64,000 nucleotides of DNA from positions 682,001 through 746,000 of the forward strand of contig NZ_ASWD01000002.1 in assembly GCF_000407485.1 (NCBI RefSeq). Reading direction: 5' to 3'. Shown piece by piece: positions 1-8,203 of this stretch. Both the position numbers and the translations under genes were made by a program. The notes under the pieces are model-generated. The model searched no databases and was not told where the DNA came from. It was given only the letters and a program-made list of their open reading frames with translations. The DNA comes from Enterococcus pallens ATCC BAA-351. Lineage in GTDB: Bacteria > Bacillota > Bacilli > Lactobacillales > Enterococcaceae. The number at the start of each line of letters is the position of its first letter. The stretch's first letter is position 1.

Positions 1-1015
1 CCGGCGATTTCTTTAATAAGAGAAGACAAATCGCAGTTACTACTCCTCCTAGCAGCCAATAAAGAACGAACAAACCGGGATTACTGCTTAGAAAAACGAC
101 AAACAATCCCCCATGAGGTGCATGAAGTGTAATGGCAGAAGCATAGCAAAGCGCACCAGAAACCGCTGAGCCAGCCATCAACGCCGGAATAACTCGAAAA
201 GGATCGGCAACAGCAAAAGGAATGGCAAATTCGGTAATTTCAAAAATCCCTCCAGTAATCAACCCAGGCAGGTTTGAAAACTCATCCTTAGTGAATTTCT
301 TTTTCATAATAATCATTGCTATAGCGATTCCCAAAGGAGGTGTCATTGCCGCCACACAACTAGTTGTTAAAGGAATCCAGTTTCCTGCTTCACTAGCTGC
401 TAAGGCAAACGCGTAAGACGCTTTATTCAGCGGGCCGCCCATATCAAAAGCAATCATACACCCATGAATAATTCCCAGCATAATAGCACTTCCTGTACCT
501 AACCCCTCTAACCAATTAGTCAAACCCACACTTAACGCAGTCATCGGCTTGCCAATCACGTAAATCATTAAAAAGCCAATAACCAGAACGCTGATTATAG
601 GAATAATCAAAGTCGGAAGAAGCGAACGCATGCTCAAAGGTAATGGAATCTTTTTTAATTCGCGAACCAAAAAGCCGGCAATAATCCCCGCGACCAAAGC
701 ACCAATAAACCCAGCACCCATTTCATCAGCTAATAGCCCACCTACCATGCCGGAACAGATAGCTGGCTTATCGGCGATGGCAAAAGCTACATAAGCTCCC
801 AGTACGGGGGTCATCATAGCGAAAGCTCGTTTCCCTACCCAGAAAATGGTGCTGCTGACATTGCCGAAAGGCTCAACCGAGCTGGGAATATCTACTCCCC
901 CTACCGCAAACCCTAAAGCAACTAAGATACCGCCGGCAATAACAAACGGCAGCATAAACGATACCCCTGTTAACAATCCCGTTTTTATATCATTCAGTAT
1001 TTGCTTCATTTTCAT
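1..1015 (-). CDS. PTS fructose-type transporter, IIC subunit (partial, runs off left edge)
   Basis: Membrane permease of a phosphoenolpyruvate-dependent sugar phosphotransferase system. The reverse frame is open from an ATG at 1015 to base 1, giving about 338 residues of a hydrophobic protein that begins MKMKQILNDIKTGLLTGVSF and continues with repeated Gly-rich membrane segments typical of fructose/mannitol-family IIC. I chose 1015 because AGGAAGGAG lies five bases upstream; a second in-frame ATG is at 1009. The gene overlaps the end of the IIB gene by 26 bases, so translation is probably coupled. The C-terminus lies outside the window. Family call is firm; the substrate cannot be read from sequence. 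Confidence 0.85.
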   Translation of the reverse strand, partial: MKMKQILNDIKTGLLTGVSFMLPFVIAGGILVALGFAVGGVDIPSSVEPFGNVSSTIFWVGKRAFAMMTPVLGAYVAFAIADKPAICSGMVGGLLADEMGAGFIGALVAGIIAGFLVRELKKIPLPLSMRSLLPTLIIPIISVLVIGFLMIYVIGKPMTALSVGLTNWLEGLGTGSAIMLGIIHGCMIAFDMGGPLNKASYAFALAASEAGNWIPLTTSCVAAMTPPLGIAIAMIIMKKKFTKDEFSNLPGLITGGIFEITEFAIPFAVADPFRVIPALMAGSAVSGALCYASAITLHAPHGGLFVVFLSSNPGLFVLYWLLGGVVTAICLLLLKKSP

Positions 1016-1313
1016 GCTCCTTCCTAAAGATAATGCCCGCATCCTTCACTAAAGTATGAGGATCTGTTTGAAAAATTTTTTCTTCAAATCCTGCAAATCG
1101 TTCGCTTTTTTGAATGCCGACATCATTTGCTAATACAATCAAATCCGCCTCTTCAATATCTTTTTTATTCAACTCATTTTCAATCCCTAAGGCGCCTTGA
1201 GTCTCAACCTTACAAGGGATGTTTTTTTGTTTGCATAATTTCTTTATCGATTGCGCCGCCATATAAGTGTGCGCAATCCCTGTCGCGCAAGATGTAATCG
1301 CAATTATTTTCAT
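990..1313 (-). CDS. PTS fructose-type IIB subunit
   Basis: Cytoplasmic phosphocarrier of 107 residues that passes phosphate from IIA to the sugar entering through IIC. The N-terminus reads ITSCATGIAHTYMAA, the signature loop of fructose-family IIB, with the phosphorylated cysteine at position 9. Length is normal for a free-standing IIB. The start codon overlaps the IIA stop by four bases (ATGA), and its end overlaps the IIC start, so all three PTS subunits are separate genes of one translationally coupled operon. Confidence 0.9.
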   Translation of the reverse strand: MKIIAITSCATGIAHTYMAAQSIKKLCKQKNIPCKVETQGALGIENELNKKDIEEADLIVLANDVGIQKSERFAGFEEKIFQTDPHTLVKDAGIIFRKEHENEANTE

Positions 1314-1801
1314 GTGTATTCCCTCTCTTCATCTGCTAAGTCTCTGGCATACTTCAAGAATTCTTGCAGTGTTTCTAGTGAACGTAATTTTTGTAAAAAT
1401 TCATCATTAGCCAATAAACCGGCTAAACTGGCCAGCATTTGAATATAAGCTTCTCCCGATTGCTCCTGAGAAACCGCTAACATAAATATAAAACGAACCA
1501 AGCCGGTCTCACCAGAAGATTCATATAAGAAGGGCTCTCGCATTCGACAAAACAAGACTGCAGGCCTTTTTACTACAGAGCTTTTGGCATGAGGTAAAGC
1601 AATTTCATTGCCCATGTAAGTAGAGCCTAAAGCTTCCCTTTCATATAACGCCTGTTTAAATACTTCTTTATTGGTAATAAGACCCGCTTCAAAATACCAT
1701 CGAGTTAATTGAACAAACATTTCATCTTTATCATTGAACGGGGCTATATCTAGAAAAAAAGTTTTTTCATTTAAGATCGCTCCAATGTTTTTTTCCATCA
1801 T
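1310..1801 (-). CDS. PTS fructose/mannitol-type IIA subunit
   Basis: A 163-residue cytoplasmic IIA that takes phosphate from HPr and hands it to IIB. The motif NEIALPHAKS places the phosphorylated histidine at residue 71, as in the mannitol/fructose EIIA family (PTS_EIIA_2). GAGGAG sits five bases before two consecutive ATG codons; either Met could be used. It follows the dehydrogenase gene after 43 bases on the same strand. The upstream regulator carries its own EIIA-like domain, so this free IIA and the regulator may compete for phosphate, as known for MtlR/ManR systems. Confidence 0.9.
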   Translation of the reverse strand: MMEKNIGAILNEKTFFLDIAPFNDKDEMFVQLTRWYFEAGLITNKEVFKQALYEREALGSTYMGNEIALPHAKSSVVKRPAVLFCRMREPFLYESSGETGLVRFIFMLAVSQEQSGEAYIQMLASLAGLLANDEFLQKLRSLETLQEFLKYARDLADEEREYT

Positions 1802-1844
1802 GTACTCTCCTCACACCACCATTTGCTTTTTTGGCATCAGCAGT

Positions 1845-2612
1845 CTATTTTGCTGCAATTCCTCCATCAATTCGACAGCAGCAGCCAACGATATAACTGG
1901 ATTTATTCGATGATAAAAACAAGACTAAATCTGCTATCTCATCGGGTTTGGCATAACGCTTTAATGGAATACCACTGACAAAATCCGCATGAGCTGCAGC
2001 AGGATTTTCCGGCTGAGCTTTTTCTTCCATCGCTCGAATCATGGCTGTATCGACTGATCCTGGACAAATTGAGTTCACCCGAATGCCTTCATTCACATAC
2101 TCCAAGGCCACAGACTTAGTTAATCCATTCACCGCATGCTTTGCAGCGCTATACAGTGGTTTTCTTCGGCTGGCAGATAACCCAGCAATTGAAGAAATAT
2201 TCACTATTGTTCCTTGCTTGTCTTTCAGCATTTCCTTTATTGCATGTTTAATAAAGAAAAATGTTCCTTTCACATTGGTGTTCATCATTACATCAAAATC
2301 ATATTCCTCCATGTCAGTAATGTAGGCCTGTTTCCCATCTATTCCGCCGCAATTAACCAGATGATTAAGCTTGTTAAAATGTTCAACTCCCCTATTCACA
2401 ACCTGAATAACTTCAGACTCCTTGGTTATATCAGCCGCCTGACAAATACAGCGTTCATCTGAATAAGCATTGGCTTCCTTCATTTCTTCCAGCGCTGGCA
2501 AAGAGATATCTGTTAAAATCAACTTTGCGCCTGCTTCATAGAACTTCTGTGCACAGACACGGCCGATTCCGCCACAAGCACCATTAATCAATACGACTTG
2601 CTGCTCAAACAT
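1845..2612 (-). CDS. SDR-family NAD(P)-dependent oxidoreductase
   Basis: Classical short-chain dehydrogenase of 255 residues. It shows the nucleotide-binding NGACGGIGR loop (about residues 10-18), the NISSIAG strand (138-144) with the catalytic serine, and the YSAAK catalytic Tyr154/Lys158. I start it at 2612, where GGAGGGG precedes ATG; the longer open frame to 2693 overlaps the aldolase gene and has no ribosome site. It begins one base after the aldolase stop, so the two are co-expressed. In this operon it probably oxidises or reduces a sugar, sugar alcohol or sugar phosphate; the substrate is not deducible. The second glycine of the usual TGxxxGIG loop is replaced by cysteine. Confidence 0.85.
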   Translation of the reverse strand: MFEQQVVLINGACGGIGRVCAQKFYEAGAKLILTDISLPALEEMKEANAYSDERCICQAADITKESEVIQVVNRGVEHFNKLNHLVNCGGIDGKQAYITDMEEYDFDVMMNTNVKGTFFFIKHAIKEMLKDKQGTIVNISSIAGLSASRRKPLYSAAKHAVNGLTKSVALEYVNEGIRVNSICPGSVDTAMIRAMEEKAQPENPAAAHADFVSGIPLKRYAKPDEIADLVLFLSSNKSSYIVGCCCRIDGGIAAK

Positions 2613-2613
2613 T

Positions 2614-3312
2614 CTACCCCTCCTCTGCCAGCTGTTCCTTGGCTGCTTCTGTAATAGCAATCCCTGCGGTTCCTCCCAAACGGACTGCCCCAATTTCTAA
2701 ATAAGTGCACGCATCTTCTAATGTACGAATTGCGCCTGAGGCCTTTACTAGAATTTTATCTCCAGCGGCTTTTTTCATTGCAGTCACATCCTCAACAGTA
2801 GATCCGTAATTCGCGTACCCAGAAGAAGTTTTCACAAAATCTGCTCCCGCCTCAATTGCACACTCCACTGCCTTTGAAATTTTGTCATTTCCAATAATTG
2901 AAGTTTCGATAATCACCTTTACAATTTTTTCTTCTCCATAACTCTTGAAAGCCTGCACAACCGCCTGTAAATCAGCAATAACATACGAATAATCTTCATC
3001 TAAAAATTTCCCAACATGCATCACGATATCAATCTCATCAGCACCATACTTTGCACATTCATGCGCTTCAAAAACCTTTGTTGCTGTCGTCATTGCTCCT
3101 AAAGGGTAAGCCATTGTGCAGCATACATGCACCTGCGTACCAGCCAAAGCCTCTTTGCACAATTGACAATAGCTTGAACTTAAAACAACGGAAGCAAAGC
3201 CATATTCTTTGGCTTCACTACAAAATTTCAATACTTCTTCCTTCGTTGCATCTGCCTTTACCAAACTGTGGTCAAAGTAACTAGCCATCGTTTCTAAAAA
3301 TTCCCTATTCAT
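2614..3312 (-). CDS. deoC: DeoC-family aldolase (deoxyribose-phosphate aldolase-like)
   Basis: A 232-residue class I aldolase. DeoC enzymes cleave 2-deoxyribose-5-phosphate to glyceraldehyde-3-phosphate and acetaldehyde. The Schiff-base lysine is Lys161 in DFVKTSSGY, a second active-site lysine is Lys190 in VKASGAIR, and the acid Asp95 is in DEIDIV. The loop after Lys161 reads SGYANYG where ordinary DeoC has a form like TGFSTGG, so substrate preference may differ. No nucleoside phosphorylase or phosphopentomutase is nearby; instead the gene leads a PTS operon, which suggests an aldol step on a sugar phosphate brought in by that PTS. It is the first structural gene after the regulator. Confidence 0.8.
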   Translation of the reverse strand: MNREFLETMASYFDHSLVKADATKEEVLKFCSEAKEYGFASVVLSSSYCQLCKEALAGTQVHVCCTMAYPLGAMTTATKVFEAHECAKYGADEIDIVMHVGKFLDEDYSYVIADLQAVVQAFKSYGEEKIVKVIIETSIIGNDKISKAVECAIEAGADFVKTSSGYANYGSTVEDVTAMKKAAGDKILVKASGAIRTLEDACTYLEIGAVRLGGTAGIAITEAAKEQLAEEG

Positions 3313-3343
3313 TCGATCACCCTTCCTATTTTTTTACACCCTA

Positions 3344-3376
3344 AGTATAGTCTGAGAAAATCTGTTTGAATATTCA
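3344..3376 (-). promoter_or_regulatory. Candidate promoter and operator of the aldolase/PTS operon
   Basis: Upstream of the aldolase gene the reverse strand carries a good -10 hexamer, TATACT (3349 to 3344). Seventeen bases further upstream, where the -35 should be, the hexamer is poor (TATTCA) and lies inside a perfect ten-base palindrome, TGAATATTCA (3367-3376). A weak -35 covered by a palindrome is typical of an activator-dependent promoter, and the PRD regulator encoded immediately upstream is the obvious candidate. This is inference from layout. Confidence 0.4.
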
Positions 3377-3477
3377 GAAATTTTCATTTAGTTTTGAGTA
3401 AAGCAGACTCACTTATACAATTCATTTCCTTTATTCAATGCAACGTCAGCAATCACTCAATAAAATTCTTCACTTGC

Positions 3478-5415
3478 TTAGTGAAATTTATTACCGATTC
3501 CTTCTTCAATGACCTGTTTAAATTCAGATAAGTTCTCTACTTTCTTTAATTGGGAAACTAAAAAAGGCAGCTGCGATATTTCATAAATACTTTCCATGAT
3601 ACGTTCAAACTCACGTGTTTCATCTGGTTTTATGCATAAAAGCAGCACAATTTGAACCTTTTCTTGATTCCATAACAACGGCTTAGCAGTGGTGAGAATA
3701 CCGATTCCATTCTTTTGGATGACCTCGGGATAGGGATGGGGAATTGCAATAAAATTCCCTACTTCCGTTCCACTGACCGTCTCTCTTTTAGCAACAGAAT
3801 CATACATATCAGAAGAGCCATAGTTCAGAGCCTCCATCTTACAGCAAATATAACGCAAGGCTTCATCTTTGTCAGGAATTTGTTTTGAAAATATTGATAT
3901 TTCTTCTTTAAAATAGCCAAAGAGCAGATTTAAGCTTTCTTTTTCTGTTTGTTCCTTCCTGTTCAAATAATCATGAATCTTCTCAATATCATGTTGCTTC
4001 AATACGGGCGATACATAAATTACCGGTGTTTCAACATTCTTTATTTCAGTAGTCGCAACAATTAAGTCAAGCTGCTCCTCCTCTAGCTTATCTAATTGCC
4101 GACTGCTGGTCATAACCTTTACGACATGCAGCTTGGGGATTTCCGAATGAAGCTTAACCTTTAAAAACTCTGCCATCCCTTTTCCTGAAGGACAGACAAT
4201 TGCTACTTGACTCTGTTCATTTTGATTGACCTTCGTTTCCAAGGCAACAATGATATGCATAGTGAACAGACCAATTTCTTTATCACTAAGGTGAATACTC
4301 AACCGATCTTCTAGTCTTTTGGCAATTAACAACGATATCTCAAAGGAGAATGCAAAAGACCTTTTCAATTCATGTAATAATGGATTGTCTATTTGAATGC
4401 TATAGATTGACCGATTAATAGCAGGTATCAGGTGTTTAAACAAATTCTCAATCAAACGCTGATTGTGGTGAAAATTAGTAAAATAGATTAGATCAATTTC
4501 TTCCAAGACAGTCGTCAAAATTTGGCGAACCTGTTGCGGATCGATCGTTGAATGATGAATATTCTCAGTGGTCATGCTCAAACCTGACAGAAAACAAGCC
4601 AAATACGTCAGCTCAGCGCTGCGATATTCTAAATCAAAGGCAACACATAGCTTTTCCAACAAATAATTACTCTGCTTGAAAAGAATCGTTTCTACCTGTG
4701 TTTCATCCATTATTTTTCGACGATCCAAGAATTTTTTTTGACGATAAATAGTCACACACAAGTATATGAATAATTTCTTAAATTCATGATCGGGAATAAT
4801 TGTGTTGTGATATTTTTCGTATTCAATTAATAACTCATATAACCCTATGACAGAAACTCCCTGATAATCCTTTGTTTCTTGTAATGTTTGAAACAGGCTG
4901 AAACTTTTGGATTTAAGCTCAATCATGACTAATGCCATCCGAATATCGATTTCGTTGCCCGAAACAAATAATCCTAAGTTATTCCTCAACAATTTCAGCT
5001 GATGTTTTTCCAACTCCTTAGCTACTATATCCAATTCATTGGTAATCACACTTCGACTAAAATACATAGACTCACATACTTCGGCAATCGTTATATAGTT
5101 ATTCTGTCCGAGCAAATACTTAATAATTTCATATTTCCGAAAATTATCTGTGAATTGATTAGTAGTAGCATCAACAGAACCAATCAAGTTATACAAATAG
5201 CCTTTTTTATTTTCATCAACGACCAAAAAAACTCCTTTGCCTCTAAGTGTCTGGATTTGAATGTTTTCAGACTTCAGCTTTTGGTTAATATTTTTGATAT
5301 CCGATTTGATTGTCCGCGAAGAAACATGCAGCATTAAAGCAATATACTCAGTGGTAATCGTTTTGTCTTGATGAATCAGCAGTTGAACAATCGCCTTTTC
5401 ACGCTCTTTTAGCAT
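3478..5415 (-). CDS. BglG/MtlR-type PRD transcriptional regulator with EIIB and EIIA domains
   Basis: A 645-residue PTS-controlled activator. In order: an N-terminal helix-turn-helix (about 1-65, with TTEYIALMLHVSSRTIKSDI), two PTS regulation domains (about 175-280 and 290-400, histidine-bearing helical segments), an EIIB-like domain with Cys408 in IVCPSGKGMAE, and a C-terminal EIIA domain with His560 in FIAIPHPYP. This is the architecture of MtlR, ManR and LicR. Phosphorylation by HPr and by the cognate IIB normally sets its activity, so it is expected to switch on the downstream aldolase-PTS operon when the sugar is present. GGGGGG precedes the ATG; a TATAAT -10 lies at 5453-5458 on the same strand. 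Confidence 0.9.
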   Translation of the reverse strand: MLKEREKAIVQLLIHQDKTITTEYIALMLHVSSRTIKSDIKNINQKLKSENIQIQTLRGKGVFLVVDENKKGYLYNLIGSVDATTNQFTDNFRKYEIIKYLLGQNNYITIAEVCESMYFSRSVITNELDIVAKELEKHQLKLLRNNLGLFVSGNEIDIRMALVMIELKSKSFSLFQTLQETKDYQGVSVIGLYELLIEYEKYHNTIIPDHEFKKLFIYLCVTIYRQKKFLDRRKIMDETQVETILFKQSNYLLEKLCVAFDLEYRSAELTYLACFLSGLSMTTENIHHSTIDPQQVRQILTTVLEEIDLIYFTNFHHNQRLIENLFKHLIPAINRSIYSIQIDNPLLHELKRSFAFSFEISLLIAKRLEDRLSIHLSDKEIGLFTMHIIVALETKVNQNEQSQVAIVCPSGKGMAEFLKVKLHSEIPKLHVVKVMTSSRQLDKLEEEQLDLIVATTEIKNVETPVIYVSPVLKQHDIEKIHDYLNRKEQTEKESLNLLFGYFKEEISIFSKQIPDKDEALRYICCKMEALNYGSSDMYDSVAKRETVSGTEVGNFIAIPHPYPEVIQKNGIGILTTAKPLLWNQEKVQIVLLLCIKPDETREFERIMESIYEISQLPFLVSQLKKVENLSEFKQVIEEGIGNKFH

Positions 5416-5788
5416 ACTTATCCCCCCAGTAAAGTAGCCTATTGTTACCTTTATTATAAACAGCTTTTCCCCAAGTGCAGTATTTACTTTTTCACTAACT
5501 CATGAAACCTTTAGAGGTTAGAGAAGACATTTGAATACCTGAGAAAAGGTTTAGAGTCTCTCTTTTTTCATTCCGAAAAAGCAGTTGTTGTTTTTTTATT
5601 AACTGTCAAGTAAACTAAGCTATTCAAAAATATGTTGCTGTTTGATGTTTGATCAATAATCCAGTCTTGATAAATTTTTCACTTATCTCAGAAAACTACT
5701 GTAAAAAGTTAGATAGGCTAAATGATAAAGAGTTATATTCAAGGCACAAAAAAAGCTTCCGAAATTCGGAAGCTCGTAATTGATTGCT
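5416..5788. other. Intergenic region between PRD regulator and CHAP hydrolase gene
   Basis: About 370 AT-rich bases without a credible gene. The end near 5453-5458 holds the likely -10 of the regulator promoter (reverse strand); the other end holds the terminator of the CHAP hydrolase gene. Apart from short A/T runs nothing else stands out. Confidence 0.6.
5747..5774 (-). terminator. Rho-independent terminator of the CHAP hydrolase gene
   Basis: Perfect nine-base stem AGCTTCCGA with a three-base loop (5754-5774), followed on the reverse strand by seven T residues. It lies 15 bases past the stop codon of the hydrolase gene. Confidence 0.9.
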
Positions 5789-7111
5789 TTATGGGTGAAT
5801 ATAAGTTAAACCTGATGCACTTAAGGTTGCAGTGTTTGGTCCCATTGGTGTTGGGAAGCCCATGCCGCCTTGAGTGATTGTGATTGTGTTGCTGCCAGCA
5901 TCATAGGATTGTACGTAAGCTACGTGTCCATAAGATGGATCGGCATTCCATGTTCCAACAGATTGTCCTTGAGCAAAGACAACGATTGAACCAGCTGCAG
6001 GAGATCCGTCTACCTGGAAGCCGTCAGCTGCTGCTGAAGCACCCCATTGACAGCCATTCCCCCAGTAAGTTCCAGCCCATGGAGCTACTGATTTCACGTA
6101 CCAAGTACATTGACCTGGTGAGTACATATTGCCTGAACCAGTATGATCAACTCTGCCGCCAGTGCTGGTGCTTGGAGCTGTCGCTGCAGGTGTTTGTGGT
6201 ACAGAAGAACTTGTTTCTGTTTTTGGCTCAGAGCTTGTTTGTGTTGAAGAAGAGCTTGATTCAGTAGCCGCTGTTGATGACTCTGAAGTTGCTGCTTGTT
6301 CTTTCGCTTCTTGAGCTGCTTTAGCTTGAGAAGCTTCAAACGCTTTTTGTGCTTTCGCTGCTTCTTCGGCTTGACGTTTTTCTTCCGCTTGACGTGCTTT
6401 TTCAGCTTCTTGCTGTTCTTTCAGAATACGCGCTTGTTCTGCTTTAGCAGCTTCTTGCTGCGCCTTCAATTTAGATTTATCTTGTTCAGCAGTTGCTTGC
6501 TCAGCCGCATAGTTTGCTTTGATAACGTTCAATTCAGCTTGCTTATTCGCAATCGCATTTTGTTGCGTTTCTAGTTCTTTTTGGTTTGCAACCAGCTCAG
6601 CCACTTTTTCTTCATTGGCTTTGACTTGCTTTTCAACTTCTTGTTTGTCTTCTTTTTGCTGTTCCATCAATGTTTTGTTCGCTTTAACCATTGTCGTCAT
6701 CGCTTGAACACGACCAACAACATCTGATAATGATTCAGCATCTAACACTGCGTTCACGTAATTAGTTGCTTGACCATTTACTTGTGCATCACGAGCTTGA
6801 TCTTCAATCAACTTTTCACGCTTTGCAATACGAACCTTTAAGGTAGCAATTTTATCTTGTAATTTCATTGTATCTTCGTTTAATTTTTCTTGTTTCGCTT
6901 CTAAGTCTTTTACCTGTCCGCTTACTGTTGCGATTTCAGCAGTCATTTCGTCAATCTGTGTTTGAACAGATGATTGTTTTCCTTGCAATTCGCTGATTTT
7001 TTGATCTTTTTCTTGAATTTGCTGGTCGTAGCTATCGGCTAAAGCAATGCTTGGTACTGTTGATAAAGCTAATGTGCAGACCAATACTGCTGATAAAATA
7101 CTTTTCTTCAC
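5789..7111 (-). CDS. Secreted PcsB/SagA-type coiled-coil protein with C-terminal CHAP domain
   Basis: A 440-residue exported peptidoglycan hydrolase. Residues 1-25 are a signal peptide ending ALADS. Residues 28 to about 270 form a long heptad-rich coiled coil (Glu/Lys/Gln/Ala), then a Ser/Thr-rich linker to about 325, then a CHAP amidase/endopeptidase domain with catalytic Cys335 (GQCTWYV) and His396 (YGHVAYV). This order matches PcsB of streptococci and the Sag/Usp45 family of enterococci and lactococci, which split daughter-cell walls and are activated through FtsX contacts in PcsB. The start codon is GTG with GGAGG nine bases upstream. In E. faecium SagA the catalytic domain is NlpC/P60, so this is a CHAP-bearing relative. 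It is monocistronic, with its own terminator. Confidence 0.9.
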   Translation of the reverse strand: MKKSILSAVLVCTLALSTVPSIALADSYDQQIQEKDQKISELQGKQSSVQTQIDEMTAEIATVSGQVKDLEAKQEKLNEDTMKLQDKIATLKVRIAKREKLIEDQARDAQVNGQATNYVNAVLDAESLSDVVGRVQAMTTMVKANKTLMEQQKEDKQEVEKQVKANEEKVAELVANQKELETQQNAIANKQAELNVIKANYAAEQATAEQDKSKLKAQQEAAKAEQARILKEQQEAEKARQAEEKRQAEEAAKAQKAFEASQAKAAQEAKEQAATSESSTAATESSSSSTQTSSEPKTETSSSVPQTPAATAPSTSTGGRVDHTGSGNMYSPGQCTWYVKSVAPWAGTYWGNGCQWGASAAADGFQVDGSPAAGSIVVFAQGQSVGTWNADPSYGHVAYVQSYDAGSNTITITQGGMGFPTPMGPNTATLSASGLTYIHP

Positions 7112-7507
7112 TGAATAATTCCTCCGGTTACAACTTTAATTATTTAATAAGCTCTTCATAAGATTTTCTTTCGATACCAGAAGCAATTTTACCATAGTGA
7201 TGTATCACACATATGAATAGGATGTTACAGAAATATTTCAATCTAGTTTTTTTATGTCGCCGTAACCATATAGTTGAGTAAGATTAGATGATTATTAGTA
7301 ATAAAATCATTTGTTATTTTTAACCATTCTAATCTAGTGAAATCCTAATTCATAAGCATTAAATCAGCTTTGAAAGCGTTAACCATTTGTTTTAATAGTC
7401 CAATTTAGACTTTATAAGATTGAAAAAGTTCAACGAGAATTCGCTGAACTTTAAGTTGAAAATAAACTATTTTGCCTAGTAGGAGTTTGCTTACTGAGGC
7501 ATTTGGA
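7112..7507. other. Intergenic region upstream of the CHAP hydrolase gene
   Basis: About 395 bases. On the reverse strand an extended -10 (TGGTAAAAT, near 7181-7189) is a reasonable promoter core for the hydrolase. At 7370-7384 there is a 14-of-15 match to the cre consensus (TTGAAAGCGTTAACC, last base off). The far end carries the terminator of the zinc-ribbon operon. No gene is seen. Confidence 0.45.
7425..7452 (-). terminator. Probable terminator of the zinc-ribbon operon
   Basis: Inverted repeat AAAGTTCA ... TGAACTTT with further pairing inside the loop, followed by a short T run on the reverse strand. It lies about 55 bases beyond the last gene of the zinc-ribbon operon. Confidence 0.55.
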
Positions 7508-8194
7508 TTATTCCTTTGTTGCTGTCCCACATTCTGGACAGAACTTAGCATCCTCAGCCAGTAACGCCTGGCAATTTTCACAATGCTTTTCTTGAGCTGC
7601 TTGTACATTTGTGCCGCACTCTGGACAGAACTTGGTATTTTTGTCGATTGCAGCCTGACAATTGGGACAAGTGTCTAGTAATGATTGTCCGCAAGAGCTG
7701 CAAAATTTCGTTCCTTCTGGATTTTGCGCCCGACAGTTGGAACAGACAATTCCAGCAGTTCCATTACTGCCAGACATCGAAACAGTCACTATTTTGCCGC
7801 CGGTTTGAATATAATTTTCAATTGCAGCGAAAATTTCCTGTGGTAATTGCTGCTGCTTAAAGGCTCCAAATGCAGCTGTTGCCAGCAATGGGGCAAAAAC
7901 AATTGCTCCGACACCTGCTGCGGCAGCTTTATCAACCCATTTTCCAGTACCAACATTAACGGTAATGCTTTCTGGTGTCGACTGGAAGATCTGCACCTGT
8001 GTCGCTTGATCCATGCCAGCAAACTTTTTCCAGCTTTGCTCTTCTTTTGCTTGAACCAGATAACCTTCCGGTGTTGCCATTCCTTCGACTACAAATCTTT
8101 TCTTTTCACGGAAAAAAATCTCCAAGCCGCGACCAACACTTTCAGCTGTCATTCCCTCTTCTAATGTAAACATCTTTGATTCTGCCATTTTCAT
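7508..8194 (-). CDS. Zinc-ribbon protein with N-terminal PH-like region and tandem Cys4 ribbons
   Basis: A 228-residue protein of unknown function. Residues 1-140 form a folded region with an Ala/Gly-rich hydrophobic stretch (about 88-110, AAAAGVGAIVFAPLLATAAFGAF) that could touch the membrane. Residues 150-225 contain a run of CxxC knuckles (CSNC, CSSC, CPNC, CPEC, CENC, CPEC) that make three complete zinc ribbons in a row. It starts ten bases after the PrsW gene stop and is the last gene of the five-gene operon. GAGGAG precedes ATG 8194 by four bases and ATG 8188 by ten; both are possible. The role could be protein or nucleic acid binding; I cannot assign one. Confidence 0.75.
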   Translation of the reverse strand: MKMAESKMFTLEEGMTAESVGRGLEIFFREKKRFVVEGMATPEGYLVQAKEEQSWKKFAGMDQATQVQIFQSTPESITVNVGTGKWVDKAAAAGVGAIVFAPLLATAAFGAFKQQQLPQEIFAAIENYIQTGGKIVTVSMSGSNGTAGIVCSNCRAQNPEGTKFCSSCGQSLLDTCPNCQAAIDKNTKFCPECGTNVQAAQEKHCENCQALLAEDAKFCPECGTATKE

Positions 8195-8203
8195 CCATCT
8201 CCT

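Noticed and set aside
5884-6574. Several forward reading frames within the CHAP hydrolase gene (127 and 92 codons)
   Set aside because: They lie opposite the coiled-coil and CHAP coding sequence, have no ribosome sites and give low-complexity or Cys/Arg-rich proteins.
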